Shown piece by piece: positions 25,281-40,535 of a stretch of 64,000 nucleotides of DNA. The translations under genes were made by a program, and so were the position numbers. This DNA is from Caulobacter sp. NIBR1757 (GTDB lineage Bacteria; Pseudomonadota; Alphaproteobacteria; Caulobacterales; Caulobacteraceae), in NCBI RefSeq assembly GCF_027912495.1, contig NZ_CP115463.1:3360501-3424500 (forward strand). Reading direction: 5' to 3'. The notes under the pieces are model-generated. The model saw only the letters and a program-made list of their open reading frames with translations. It did not search any database and was not told the DNA's origin. Numbering within the stretch: position 1 is the stretch's first letter; each line of letters starts with the position of its first letter.

Positions 25281-27016
25281 CGCTCCTCGAACCCGCTGAG
25301 CATCTGGCGCATGCGGTCCATGGCTTCTCTTGCCGGGCCGCTGATGCGGGACATCTGCTGATCCACCTCGGTGATCGCCGCCCCCGCCCCGCCGGCCGCG
25401 CGGGCGGCGAGGGTGGCGGCCCGAAAGTCGGTGACCGGACAGGCCCCGCCGAAGGCCCACCAGCGCCGGTCGCCCTGCCCCTGCTGCAGCACGCAGCGGC
25501 GATCGGGGGCGAGGCTGAGCCAGACCACGGCGCGGAAGTCGTCCAGCGCCGTGCCGGCGAAGTCGTCATGACCGATCAACCCGTTGCTGGCGGCGGTGGT
25601 GTCGATGCTTTCGAGGCCGTCGACGAGCACCAGCTGACGGGCGTCGCCCACACGTCGCATGCCGTTGATCTGGGCCGAAAACATCAGCGCCTTGTCGCGG
25701 CTGGAGGCATAGAGGGTGAAGCGCCCGCCGGCCTGGCGCACGCGCGGCCAGGCCTTGTCGAAATCATCGACGCCGACGTCTGGCGCCGCCAGCACCACCT
25801 CATCGAACAGCGGCGGCGCGCCGGCCGGCGGCGGGGCGATCTTCTGCAAGGCGTTCAGCAGCGGCCGGTTACCCATCGAATGGGCGATGAGGGTGATGCG
25901 CTCGGCCCCGGTCTTCGTCGCCACGTCCCGCAGGAAGTCAGCCAGGGTGCTGGCCTCGCGGTCGCTTTCGGACTCCCTTGCGTCGTCGCCATAGCCGAAG
26001 ACGTCGCCGCGCGAGGGCCAACTGTAGAGGATCGGCGCGCCGTCGAACTTCAGGTCGGCAGCCAGCTGGGCGGTGCGCAGGGCGCCATTCTCGAAGCTGG
26101 AGTTGAAGCCGTGGATGAAGACGAAGGCCTCCTTCTCGCGCGACCGGCCGACGGCGCCGGCCACCTCGCCGAGGAAGCCCTCGCGGGTGGAGATCGGGGC
26201 CAGGCTGGTCAGGATGAAGTGCTTTTCCGGGTCGGCCCTGAGGGTCAGGGTGAAGACCGACGGGGTGGGGATCTCGCCCACCTGCCGCCGGCTGGGGACG
26301 CTGACCACCGCCTTGCCAAAGACCATCGGCCCGCGCTTGCCGCCGTAGAAGCTGGCCGGCAGGGCCGAGCCGGTCGGGCGGCGCTCGGTGGCGTAGTAGA
26401 CGGTGACCTTCTGGAAGGGCTTGCGGTCATCGACCCGCCGGGCCGGGGCGGGCGGCGAACCGGGCGGGGGTGGCGGCGGAGGGGGCGGAATGTCGCCGTT
26501 GCCGCCGAGATCGACGCCCCTGGCGGTGGCAGTCCTGGCGTACTGGGCGCTGGTCCTGTCGAGGGCGGCGACCAGCGGGTCGTTGGGACCTAGCGCGCCC
26601 GTGGCGATGGACGAGGCTTCCTCGAGGTTCCAGACGGCATCGGCGTACTGGCCGTCGGCGAACTGGGCGGCGCCCAGCAGGCGGTGAATTTCGATCAACG
26701 ACGCGTGACGGGGGCCACGGCTGGCGCGTCCCTCCTCGATCGCCAGATCGTAGGCCTGGGCCGCCGCCTTGCGCCGACCCAGGCGGTCGAGGGCTTTGCC
26801 GACGGCGACATAGTAGTCGATCACCGCATCCGGGCCGATGAGCTTCAGGGCTTCGACGACCGAGGGATCCTTCCAGTCCCGCAGCAGTGTGGCGGCGTCG
26901 CCCTTCTCGGCGGCGGCCATGACGCCGGACAGACTGGCGGCGGCGGCCGTCACCGGCGCGACCAGCAGGGTCAGCGCTGCAAACAGTGCGATCAGTCGTT
27001 TCATGGTCCGCCCCAT
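25277..27016 (-). CDS. DUF900-type alpha/beta hydrolase with N-terminal TPR-like domain
   Basis: About 579 residues with a signal peptide ('MKRLIALFAALTLLVAPVTA'). Residues ~30-165 hold TPR-like helices ('KALDRLGRRKAAAQAYDLAI', 'AQFADGQYADAVWNLEEA'), then a nine-proline hinge, then an alpha/beta hydrolase of the DUF900 type from ~200. The oxyanion/GXSXG region reads 'VFIHGFNSSFENGAL' and 'ITLIAHSMGNRPLL' (nucleophile Ser), with 'VVLAAPDVGVDDF' downstream. Probably periplasmic; substrate unknown. Start could be 27016 or 27004, where the basic n-region MKR begins. Confidence 0.85.
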   Translation of the reverse strand: MGRTMKRLIALFAALTLLVAPVTAAAASLSGVMAAAEKGDAATLLRDWKDPSVVEALKLIGPDAVIDYYVAVGKALDRLGRRKAAAQAYDLAIEEGRASRGPRHASLIEIHRLLGAAQFADGQYADAVWNLEEASSIATGALGPNDPLVAALDRTSAQYARTATARGVDLGGNGDIPPPPPPPPPGSPPAPARRVDDRKPFQKVTVYYATERRPTGSALPASFYGGKRGPMVFGKAVVSVPSRRQVGEIPTPSVFTLTLRADPEKHFILTSLAPISTREGFLGEVAGAVGRSREKEAFVFIHGFNSSFENGALRTAQLAADLKFDGAPILYSWPSRGDVFGYGDDARESESDREASTLADFLRDVATKTGAERITLIAHSMGNRPLLNALQKIAPPPAGAPPLFDEVVLAAPDVGVDDFDKAWPRVRQAGGRFTLYASSRDKALMFSAQINGMRRVGDARQLVLVDGLESIDTTAASNGLIGHDDFAGTALDDFRAVVWLSLAPDRRCVLQQGQGDRRWWAFGGACPVTDFRAATLAARAAGGAGAAITEVDQQMSRISGPAREAMDRMRQMLSGFEER

Positions 27017-27106
27017 TGCCTCAAGCCCAAGAGTAATCGGCCGGAAACTCGCGGGTCATCCCCAGATGCGGGGTGTGTTCGCCCGGAACATGCTAGGAAC
27101 ATCGCC

Positions 27107-27706
27107 ATGACCGACGGCTTGATTCGCTGCCCCTGGCCCGGCGTGAAGGACCAGATCTATATCGACTACCACGACACCGAATGGGGCGTGCCCGAGTGGG
27201 ACGCCCGGGCGCTGTGGGAGAAGCTGGTGCTGGACGGGTTCCAGGCCGGGCTGTCGTGGATCACCATCCTCAAGAAGCGCGAGGCCTTCCGCCTGGCCTT
27301 CGACGACTTCGATCCGGAGAAGGTGGCCCGCTACGGCGACGCGGATCGCGCCCGGCTGATGGCGGATGCGGGCATCGTCCGCTCCAACGCCAAGATCGAC
27401 ATGGCCATCAATGGCGCCCGGCTGTGGCTCGACATGCGTGAGAAGGGCGAGGATTTCAGCGCCTTCCTCTGGGACTTCGTGGGCGGGGCGCCGATCCAGA
27501 ACCAGTGGACGTCCTTCAAGGAGGCGCCGGTCAAGACGCCGCAGGCCGAGGCGATGGCCAAGGCCTTGAAACAGAAGGGCTTCAAGTTTACCGGGCCGGT
27601 GATCGTCTATGCCTTCATGCAGGCGGTCGGGATGGTCAACGATCACCAGACGACCTGTTTCCGCCACGAAGAGTGCCGACACCTCGCCCATGGCCAAAAA
27701 GCCTGA
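27107..27706 (+). CDS. tag: DNA-3-methyladenine glycosylase I
   Basis: A 199-residue base-excision-repair enzyme that removes 3-methyladenine. The family N-terminus 'RCPWPG' with the zinc Cys, '[12 protein letters not shown]', '[18 protein letters not shown]' and '[18 protein letters not shown]' then 'CFRHEEC' (the remaining zinc ligands) are all present. Its 3' end overlaps the start of rnhB by 17 bp, so the two are co-transcribed. Alternative upstream starts at 26684 are antisense to the DUF900 gene and were rejected. Confidence 0.96.
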   Translation: MTDGLIRCPWPGVKDQIYIDYHDTEWGVPEWDARALWEKLVLDGFQAGLSWITILKKREAFRLAFDDFDPEKVARYGDADRARLMADAGIVRSNAKIDMAINGARLWLDMREKGEDFSAFLWDFVGGAPIQNQWTSFKEAPVKTPQAEAMAKALKQKGFKFTGPVIVYAFMQAVGMVNDHQTTCFRHEECRHLAHGQKA

Positions 27707-28323
27707 TCTTCTGCTGGAACGCGCCTGCCCCGGCCCCGTCTGCGGCGTGGATGAGGCCGGCCGTGGGCCGCTGGCCGGGCCGGTCAGCGCCGGGGCGGTG
27801 ATCTTCGATCCTCAGCTGCGGCTGCCCAAGGGGCTGAACGACTCCAAGAAGCTGACCCACAAGCAGCGCGAGGAGCTGGAGTTCGAGATCAAGCTGAAGG
27901 CGGTGGCGTTCGGCGTGGGGTTCGCCTCGGTCGAGGAGATCGCCGAGCTGAACATCCTGCATGCGGCGGGCCTGGCCATGTGCCGGGCCATCGAGGCGCT
28001 GTCGGTGAAGCCGGTCTATGCGCTGGTTGACGGCAACTACCGGTTCAAGCTGCCCTGTGAGGTGAAGACAGTGGTCGGCGGCGACGGAATTTCCGCCTCG
28101 ATCGCGGCGGCGTCGATCCTGGCCAAGGTGGCGCGCGACCGGGTGATGGTGGCGCTGGACGCCGAGCATCCGGGGTATGGGTTCGCCAGCCACAAGGGCT
28201 ACAGCGCCAAGGCCCACTTCGCGGCGTTGCGGGAACTGGGGCCTTGTCCGCAGCACCGGCTGAGCTGGGGCGCGGTACGGGAGGTGTGCGGTTTGCCACC
28301 GCTGGTTCCAGAGTTGCCGCTCG

Positions 28324-28346
<23 letters not shown>
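27690..28346 (+). CDS. rnhB: Ribonuclease HII
   Basis: A 218-residue enzyme that nicks at ribonucleotides embedded in DNA. The active-site signature '[15 protein letters not shown]' is near residue 18, with '[10 protein letters not shown]' and '[12 protein letters not shown]' further on and '[20 protein letters not shown]' at the C-terminal side. The ATG at 27690 lies inside the end of tag. The last few codons (ENPPSAA) fall in the first arm of the inverted repeat that follows, so the C-terminal tail may have been supplied by that element. Confidence 0.96.
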
Positions 28347-32002
<3,656 letters not shown>

Positions 32003-32108
32003 GACAGGCGACCTAGCACGGCGCGACAAATTTTCGAGGCCCGGCTGTCGGAACCGTCTTGCGCCGGTCGTCCTCAGTGCCGAAGACCGAAGCGAAGAGG
32101 TATCCGAC

Positions 32109-32789
32109 ATGCGCCGTCTGCTCACCGCCCTGCCCGTCCTGATTCTGCTGGCCGCCGGCCCGTCCGCCGCCAAGCCCGCCGAAGCCCCGAAGGCCGGGGC
32201 CGTAGCGGCGCCCGACATCCTGCCGGGGACCTACAAGGTTGATCTGGATCACTCGACCGTCATCTTCCGCGTCGATCACATCGGCATGTCGAACTTCACC
32301 GCCCAGTTCCGGGATTTCACCGGCGCGCTGACGCTCGACCCCGTCAGCCCCGAGGCCTCCTCGGTGACGGTGGACATCGACGTTACGTCGCTGCAGACCC
32401 CGGTGCGGTCGATCCCCGGCTTCGACAAGACCCTGACCGGTCCAGACTGGCTGGACGGCGCCGCCCATCCAAAGATCACCTTCAAGTCGACCAGGATCAC
32501 CCGGACCGGACCGGACACCGCCGACATCACCGGCGATTTCACCCTCAAGGGCGTGACCCGGCCCATCGTCCTGAAGGCGAAGTTCAATGGCGGCTGGAAA
32601 CCCAACGCCTATGACGGGGCCCGGGTCGGGTTCTCCGCCACCACCAGCTTCAAGCGCTCGGACTTCGGGATCGCCTACGGCGTCCCGGCCCCGGGAACCA
32701 GGCTGGGCGTCAGCGACGAGGTTCAGGTGGCCATCGAGACCGAATGGAGCCAGGGCAAGCCGACCGGCGAGGCGGCGCCGTCGCACTAG
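32109..32789 (+). CDS. YceI family periplasmic protein
   Basis: A 226-residue exported protein with a signal peptide ('RRLLTALPVLILLAAGPSAA'). The lipocalin-like YceI domain starts at ~residue 40 ('GTYKVDLDHSTVIFRVDHIG') and includes 'FKSTRITRTGPDTADITGDF' and 'GFSATTSFKRSDFGI'. YceI proteins bind polyprenoid-type lipids in the periplasm; the ligand here is unknown. It is divergent from mutY with ~107 bp between, and the dciA-like gene follows 33 bp downstream. Confidence 0.93.
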   Translation: MRRLLTALPVLILLAAGPSAAKPAEAPKAGAVAAPDILPGTYKVDLDHSTVIFRVDHIGMSNFTAQFRDFTGALTLDPVSPEASSVTVDIDVTSLQTPVRSIPGFDKTLTGPDWLDGAAHPKITFKSTRITRTGPDTADITGDFTLKGVTRPIVLKAKFNGGWKPNAYDGARVGFSATTSFKRSDFGIAYGVPAPGTRLGVSDEVQVAIETEWSQGKPTGEAAPSH

Positions 32790-32822
32790 CCCGCCCGCCC
32801 TTCCGGACGGTATGATGACCCC

Positions 32823-33368
32823 ATGCCGCCCCGCCGCCCCCTGCCCACCGCTGACGAAGCCGCGCAGATTCTGGCCCGGCGGCGAACCAAGCCGCAGCGG
32901 CGACCGCCGCCGCCGGCCGGACGCTCGCTGGCCCCGCTGATCAAGTCGCTGGACGAGCGGTTCGGCAAGGGCAGCGCCGGCCTGGCCGCCCGCTGGCGCG
33001 AGATCGTCGGCGAAACCCTGGCCCGCCACACCGAGCCGGTGCGGGTGGTCAAGGGCCGGGCCGGCCAGCCCTCGATCCTGGAGATCCGCGTCGCCGGCCC
33101 GGCCGCCGCCATCGTCCAGCACCAGGCTCCCGATATTCTCAGCCGCGTCGGCATGATGCTGGGCGACCCCAGCGTCTCGAAACTGCGCATCGTCCAGGGG
33201 CCGGTGAAGCCGGCGCCGGGGGCCAAACAGCAGGCCCGCAAGCGGCCGAAGGGGCCGCTGGATGCCGCCACGGAGGCGCAGCTGGCGCAGGGGCTTTCCG
33301 AGGCGCCGGATGGTCCCTTGAAGGCGGCACTGTTGCGTCTCGGCCGCGAGGTGCTGCGGGAACGTTGA
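32823..33368 (+). CDS. DUF721 / DciA-like protein
   Basis: A 181-residue basic protein. The DUF721 core spans about residues 38-125 ('LIKSLDERFGKGSAGLAARW', 'REIVGETLARHTEPVRV', 'SILEIRVAGPAAAIVQH'). Proteins of this domain include DciA, the replicative-helicase loader of bacteria that lack DnaC. An N-terminal Pro/Arg-rich tail and a C-terminal Ala/Leu helical extension flank the core. Whether it loads DnaB here is inferred only from the domain. Confidence 0.88.
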   Translation: MPPRRPLPTADEAAQILARRRTKPQRRPPPPAGRSLAPLIKSLDERFGKGSAGLAARWREIVGETLARHTEPVRVVKGRAGQPSILEIRVAGPAAAIVQHQAPDILSRVGMMLGDPSVSKLRIVQGPVKPAPGAKQQARKRPKGPLDAATEAQLAQGLSEAPDGPLKAALLRLGREVLRER

Positions 33369-33471
33369 CTCTCAACGCTAGGCGCCGCATCGCGCCTTCC
33401 TATTGCCGCCTTCGTACGGTCAGCAGAATCGCCTTCTACTGATCCACTGCTTTTCGGGGAGCTTTGAGCCC

Positions 33472-34110
33472 ATGGGCCTGTTCAACCGCCGCGCCGCCAT
33501 CGGCGCCGCCATCGCCGTCACCCTCACCGCCGGCGCCAGCGTCGCGCTGGTCGGCTGCAACAAGGGGGGAGCCGGCGGCTCCGTCGACGGCGACATGACC
33601 CTCGGCGACGTCAACGCCAAGGTGAAGATGATCGAGTACGGCTCGCTGAGCTGCGTCCATTGCGCCAACTGGAACAAGGACGTCTTCCCGCAATTCAAGA
33701 AGAAGTACGTCGATACCGGCAAGATCCACTACACCTTCCGGCCCTACAAGCTCGGCCCGCAGGACAGCTACACGGCCGCCGGCGACCTGCTCGGCCGCTG
33801 CGCCGGCAAGGACAAGTACTTCAGCGTCATCGACGCCCTGTTCCACAGCCAGGAAGAGGCCTTCAGCGCCGCCGGCGGCGCCAAGCAGGTGCTGTTCAAC
33901 GTCGGCGCCCAGGCCGGGCTGTCGGAAGACGCGGTGCGCGCCTGCCTCAGCGACGACAAGGCCCTGCTGGCCCTCGACAAGCGGCTGAACGAGCCCAAGG
34001 CCAAGGAAGTGAAATACACCCCGACCTTCTTCATCGGCGACCAGAAGTTCGAAAGCGAACTGCCGATGGCCGAGATCGACAAGGCCTACGCCAAGGCCGG
34101 CGGCAAATAG
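33472..34110 (+). CDS. DsbA-type thioredoxin-fold lipoprotein
   Basis: A 212-residue exported thiol oxidoreductase. The N-terminus is a signal sequence with a lipobox-like LVGC (Cys29). The thioredoxin fold starts 'VKMIEYGSLSCVHCANWNKD' with the active-site CVHC (Cys61, Cys64), and the cis-Pro loop is 'YTPTFFIGDQ'. It fits the DsbA/BdbD group that forms or isomerises disulfides in the periplasm. ATG 33472 has GGGGAG upstream. smc begins 25 bp after its stop. Confidence 0.9.
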   Translation: MGLFNRRAAIGAAIAVTLTAGASVALVGCNKGGAGGSVDGDMTLGDVNAKVKMIEYGSLSCVHCANWNKDVFPQFKKKYVDTGKIHYTFRPYKLGPQDSYTAAGDLLGRCAGKDKYFSVIDALFHSQEEAFSAAGGAKQVLFNVGAQAGLSEDAVRACLSDDKALLALDKRLNEPKAKEVKYTPTFFIGDQKFESELPMAEIDKAYAKAGGK

Positions 34111-34135
34111 GTAAGGGAGACCCGAGGGTCCGACC

Positions 34136-37576
<3,441 letters not shown>

Positions 37577-37587
37577 CTGGCGCTTTC

Positions 37588-37763
37588 CCTTCTCCCGCTT
37601 GCCGGGAGAAGGTGGCCGCGAAGCGGTCGGATGAGGGCAGCACCGGCTTTCGGTGGTTGAGGTTCAAAGCAGAAGCTTTGCGGTCCGCACCAGAACGCGC
37701 GCGATCTTCCTCTTCCGCTCTGCCCTCATCCGACCCCCTTCGGGGGGATGGTCTTCTCCCGAC
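37588..37763. repeat. Long inverted repeat (REP-like) after smc, overlapping the truncated MerR gene
   Basis: The left arm begins CCCTTCTCCCGCTTGCCGGG (37588) and continues with GAAGCGGTCGGATGAGGGCAG to ~37641. The right arm begins CTGCCCTCATCCGACCCCCT (37720) and ends at GTCTTCTCCCGACACGG (37763). Arms are complementary over about 22 bp (GTCGGATGAGGGCAG region) with outer partial pairing. This type ('gagaaggtggccgcgaagcgg...cggatgaggg') is a common dispersed repeat. Its right arm forms the 3' half of the MerR-type reading frame. Confidence 0.75.
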
Positions 37764-37924
37764 ACGGCGCGGGCCATCTGCTCGGGGCCATAGGCGCGCC
37801 AGCCGGCCTCCGTGCGCGGCGGGGCGACCAGGCCGCGCTGCTCGTAGAGGCGCAGGGCCTTGGCGGAAACGCCGAGGCGCGACGCGGCCTCGGCGGGGCT
37901 GAAGTAACGGTTCGGAGTGCTCAC
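37664..37924 (-). pseudogene. MerR-type regulator truncated by the inverted repeat
   Basis: Residues 1-52 are a clean MerR N-terminus ('YFSPAEAASRLGVSAKALRL', 'YEQRGLVAPPRTEAGWRAYG', 'PEQMAR'). After that, translation runs into the repeat, giving 34 residues unlike any MerR dimerisation helix (SGEDHPPEGG, then a basic tail). The wing and coiled coil needed for MerR function are missing, so it is a remnant or at most a DNA-binding fragment. The loss point coincides with the repeat's right end at ~37763. Confidence 0.75.
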
Positions 37925-38050
37925 GACTCACCTCTGCGGTTGCTGACCGCGCCATCAGTCGGGGCGCCCCCAGGGGCCGGGTCAAGCACGGCCTTTCCAG
38001 CGCCCCGAAATCGCGGCTAGTGTTCGCCCAACGCCAGTCGGAGCCCCTTC

Positions 38051-38494
38051 ATGAAACGCGCCCTTATCGCCGGTCTCGCCATCGCCCTGACGGCCGGAGC
38101 CGCCCTCGCCTACGACGCCGCCAGCCAGGTCAAGGACCGGCAGGCGAACATGAAGCAGATCGGCGGCGCCATGAAAGGTCTCTACGACACGCTCAGCGGC
38201 GACAAGGACCCGGCCAAGCTCAAGACCTACGCCGCCAACATCAACGCCCTGGCCGGCAAGGTCCCGAGCTGGTTCCCGGTCGGCAGCGGTCCGTCCAGCG
38301 GCGAGAAGACCAAGGCCAAGGCGGAGGTCTGGACCGACCCGGTCGGCTTCAAGGCCGCTTCGGCCGACTTCGCCGCCCAGGCCGCCAAGCTCAACGCCGC
38401 CGCCCAGACCGGCGACGCCGAAAAGGTGCAGGCCGCCTTCGGCGCCGTGCGCGGCACCTGCAAGGGCTGTCACGACAAGTATCAGGCCAAGTAG
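38051..38494 (+). CDS. Cytochrome c' family protein
   Basis: A 147-residue periplasmic haem protein. The signal peptide is 'KRALIAGLAIALTAGAALA'; the body is a four-helix bundle and the haem site is 'GTCKGCHDKYQ' (Cys137, Cys140, His141) near the C-terminus, as in cytochrome c'. Members bind NO or carry electrons. The next gene on the strand encodes a cytochrome b-type membrane protein, the usual partner, but the two are separated by a long hairpin repeat. Confidence 0.93.
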   Translation: MKRALIAGLAIALTAGAALAYDAASQVKDRQANMKQIGGAMKGLYDTLSGDKDPAKLKTYAANINALAGKVPSWFPVGSGPSSGEKTKAKAEVWTDPVGFKAASADFAAQAAKLNAAAQTGDAEKVQAAFGAVRGTCKGCHDKYQAK

Positions 38495-38679
38495 CCTCCC
38501 AATCCTCCCCCGTTCACGGGGGAGGGGGACCGCGCGAAGCGTGGTGGAGGGGGCGAGTGACGGAGTGCGGGCGCCGAGGGTTTCGATGAAGACAGTGGAG
38601 CATCACGGACGAAGGCGCACGGCCCTCGCCCCCTCCACCGCTTCGCGGTCCCCCTCCCCCGCTTCGCGTGGGAGGATTG
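38495..38679. repeat. Long inverted repeat between cytochrome c' and cytochrome b genes, containing the latter's RBS
   Basis: The left arm 38495-38556 contains AATCCTCCC, GGGGGAGGGGGACCGCG and GTGGTGGAGGGGGCGAG. The right arm 38622-38679 contains the complements CTCGCCCCCTCCACCGC, GCGGTCCCCCTCCCCC and GGGAGGATT. The closing stem pairs AATCCTCCC (38501-38509) with GGGAGGATT (38670-38678), which holds the Shine-Dalgarno GGAGG of the cytochrome b gene. Confidence 0.85.
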
Positions 38680-38682
38680 TTG

Positions 38683-39330
38683 ATGCCGACACTGATCTGG
38701 GACCTGCCGACGCGGCTGTTCCATTGGCTGCTGGCGGCCCTGGTCGCCTTCTCCTGGTGGAGCCACGAGGACCATCTCGACTGGCACAAGGTCAGCGGCT
38801 GCGCCATCGCCGGCTTGCTGGTCTTCCGGCTATGGTGGGGGATCGCCGGCAGTTCGACGGCGCGGTTCGCCGGTTTCCTGAAAGGTCCGGCCGGGATCGC
38901 CGCCTACCTTAGGGGCGGCGCGGCCGGGGCGCCGGGGCACAACCCGCTGGGCGGCTGGAGCGTGGCGGCCATGCTGCTGGTGCTGATCGCCCAGGTCGGG
39001 CTCGGCCTGTTCGCCATCAACGAGGATTTCGAGGGCGGGCCGCTGACCCGGTACGTCGACTACGACACCGGCCTGGCCATCGCCCAGTGGCACGGGACGC
39101 TGTTCAACGTCCTCGTCGGCCTGATCGTGCTGCACCTGCTGGCCATCGGCTTCTATGCGGCGCGCAGGAAGAATCTGGTCGGACCGATGATCACCGGCAA
39201 CGGCGCCCTGGCCGAAGGCGTCGAAGCGCCGGTCATGGCCCCGCTCTGGCGGCTTCTGGTCGGACTGGTCCTCGGCGGCGCGACGTTCGGGATTCTCTAT
39301 TGGCTGAATGGGCAGGCATCGGCATTCTAG
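38683..39330 (+). CDS. Cytochrome b561/b6-type membrane protein
   Basis: A 215-residue di-haem membrane cytochrome with four main hydrophobic segments. The first has the haem His in 'WDLPTRLFHWLLAALVAFSW' and the second in 'LDWHKVSGCAIAGLLVFRLW'. Further His are in 'IAQWHGTLFNVLVGLIVLHL', consistent with the four haem ligands of Ni-hydrogenase/b561-type proteins. It probably passes quinol electrons to the cytochrome c' encoded upstream. The ATG at 38683 follows GGAGG (38671-38675) by 7 nt; a GTG at 38668 would precede that SD and is less likely. Confidence 0.92.
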   Translation: MPTLIWDLPTRLFHWLLAALVAFSWWSHEDHLDWHKVSGCAIAGLLVFRLWWGIAGSSTARFAGFLKGPAGIAAYLRGGAAGAPGHNPLGGWSVAAMLLVLIAQVGLGLFAINEDFEGGPLTRYVDYDTGLAIAQWHGTLFNVLVGLIVLHLLAIGFYAARRKNLVGPMITGNGALAEGVEAPVMAPLWRLLVGLVLGGATFGILYWLNGQASAF

Positions 39331-39366
39331 GCAAAATTTGAAAACCGGGTATGGCGGGAGGCCAGC

Positions 39367-40512
39367 ATGAAGTTCCAGATCACAGCCTTGGCGATGTTTG
39401 CCAGCCTGGGGCTCTCCGGCCTCGCCGCCGCCCAGACGCCCCCGGCAGCGAACGACTATTCCAAGCCCGAGACCTGGCTCTGCCTGCCCGGCCGGGCCGG
39501 CGACGCCTGCACCGTCGACCTGGCCACGACGGTCGTCGAGGCCACCGGCAAGAGCGACAAGATCACCCTCGAAGCCACCCCGGCGCCGGCCGCCATCGAC
39601 TGCTTCTACGTCTATCCGACGGTCTCGACCGACCCGACCCCCAACAGCGACATGACCATCGACGAGGCCGAGCGCCGGGTCGTGGCGGTGCAGTTCGCGC
39701 GCTTCCGCAATGTCTGCCGGCCCTTCGCCCCGATGTACCGCCAGGTCACGCTGTCGGCCCTGCGCCAGTACATGACCGGTCAGAATCCGGGGGCCAGCCG
39801 GGAACTGGCCTACAATGACGTCAAGGATGCCTGGGACTGGTACCTGGCCAACGAGAACAAGGGCCGCGGCGTCGTGCTGATCGGCCACAGCCAGGGCTCG
39901 GGCGTGATCCAAGAACTGGTCAAGCGCGAGATCGACGGCAAGCCGATCCAGAAGCAGATCGTCGGGGTGATGCCGATCGGCTCCAACGTGCCCGTCGATG
40001 ACAAGGGCATGTTTGGCTCCATCCCCAGTTGTTCGGCCAAGGGCCAGACCGGCTGTCTGATCTCCTACGTCAGCTTCCGGGCCGAAACGCCGCCGCCGGC
40101 CACAAGCCGCTTCGGCAAGGTGGCGGAGGACGGCAAGCACGCCGCCTGCATCAATCCCGCGGCTCTGGGCGGCGGCAAGGGTGAGCCGGTGTCCTACCAC
40201 TGGAACCGCCCCCTCACCGCCGGCGCCCCGCCGACGGCCTGGGCCAAGGACCTGACTGTGGACACCGCCTACGTCACCACGCCCGGCCTGCTGACGACCG
40301 AATGCGTACGCGATGGCGAGTTCAGCTATCTGAAGGTCACCACCAACGCCGACCCGGCCGACGCCCGCGCCGACACCATTCCCGGCGACGTGGTCGTGTT
40401 CGGCAAGGTCGACGCCAACTGGGGCCTGCACCTGATCGACATGAATGTGGCTATGGGCGACCTGGTCGAAATCGTCCATCTGCAGGCCGTGGCCTGGAAG
40501 AAGAGCCACTAG
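39367..40512 (+). CDS. DUF3089 alpha/beta-hydrolase-like protein (copy 1)
   Basis: A 381-residue exported protein (signal peptide 'KFQITALAMFASLGLSGLAA' then AQ). It begins 'NDYSKPETWLCLPGR' and has 'IDCFYVYPTVSTDPTPNSDM' and the nucleophile elbow 'VVLIGHSQGSGVI' (GHSQG), all typical of DUF3089. The C-terminal part ('TTECVRDGEFSYLKVTTNAD') is conserved with the next gene. Substrate is unknown; possibly a periplasmic esterase/lipase. A close paralogue follows 23 bp downstream, indicating tandem duplication. Confidence 0.92.
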   Translation: MKFQITALAMFASLGLSGLAAAQTPPAANDYSKPETWLCLPGRAGDACTVDLATTVVEATGKSDKITLEATPAPAAIDCFYVYPTVSTDPTPNSDMTIDEAERRVVAVQFARFRNVCRPFAPMYRQVTLSALRQYMTGQNPGASRELAYNDVKDAWDWYLANENKGRGVVLIGHSQGSGVIQELVKREIDGKPIQKQIVGVMPIGSNVPVDDKGMFGSIPSCSAKGQTGCLISYVSFRAETPPPATSRFGKVAEDGKHAACINPAALGGGKGEPVSYHWNRPLTAGAPPTAWAKDLTVDTAYVTTPGLLTTECVRDGEFSYLKVTTNADPADARADTIPGDVVVFGKVDANWGLHLIDMNVAMGDLVEIVHLQAVAWKKSH

Positions 40513-40535
40513 CTCCAAAGAAGGAAACCCGCGCC

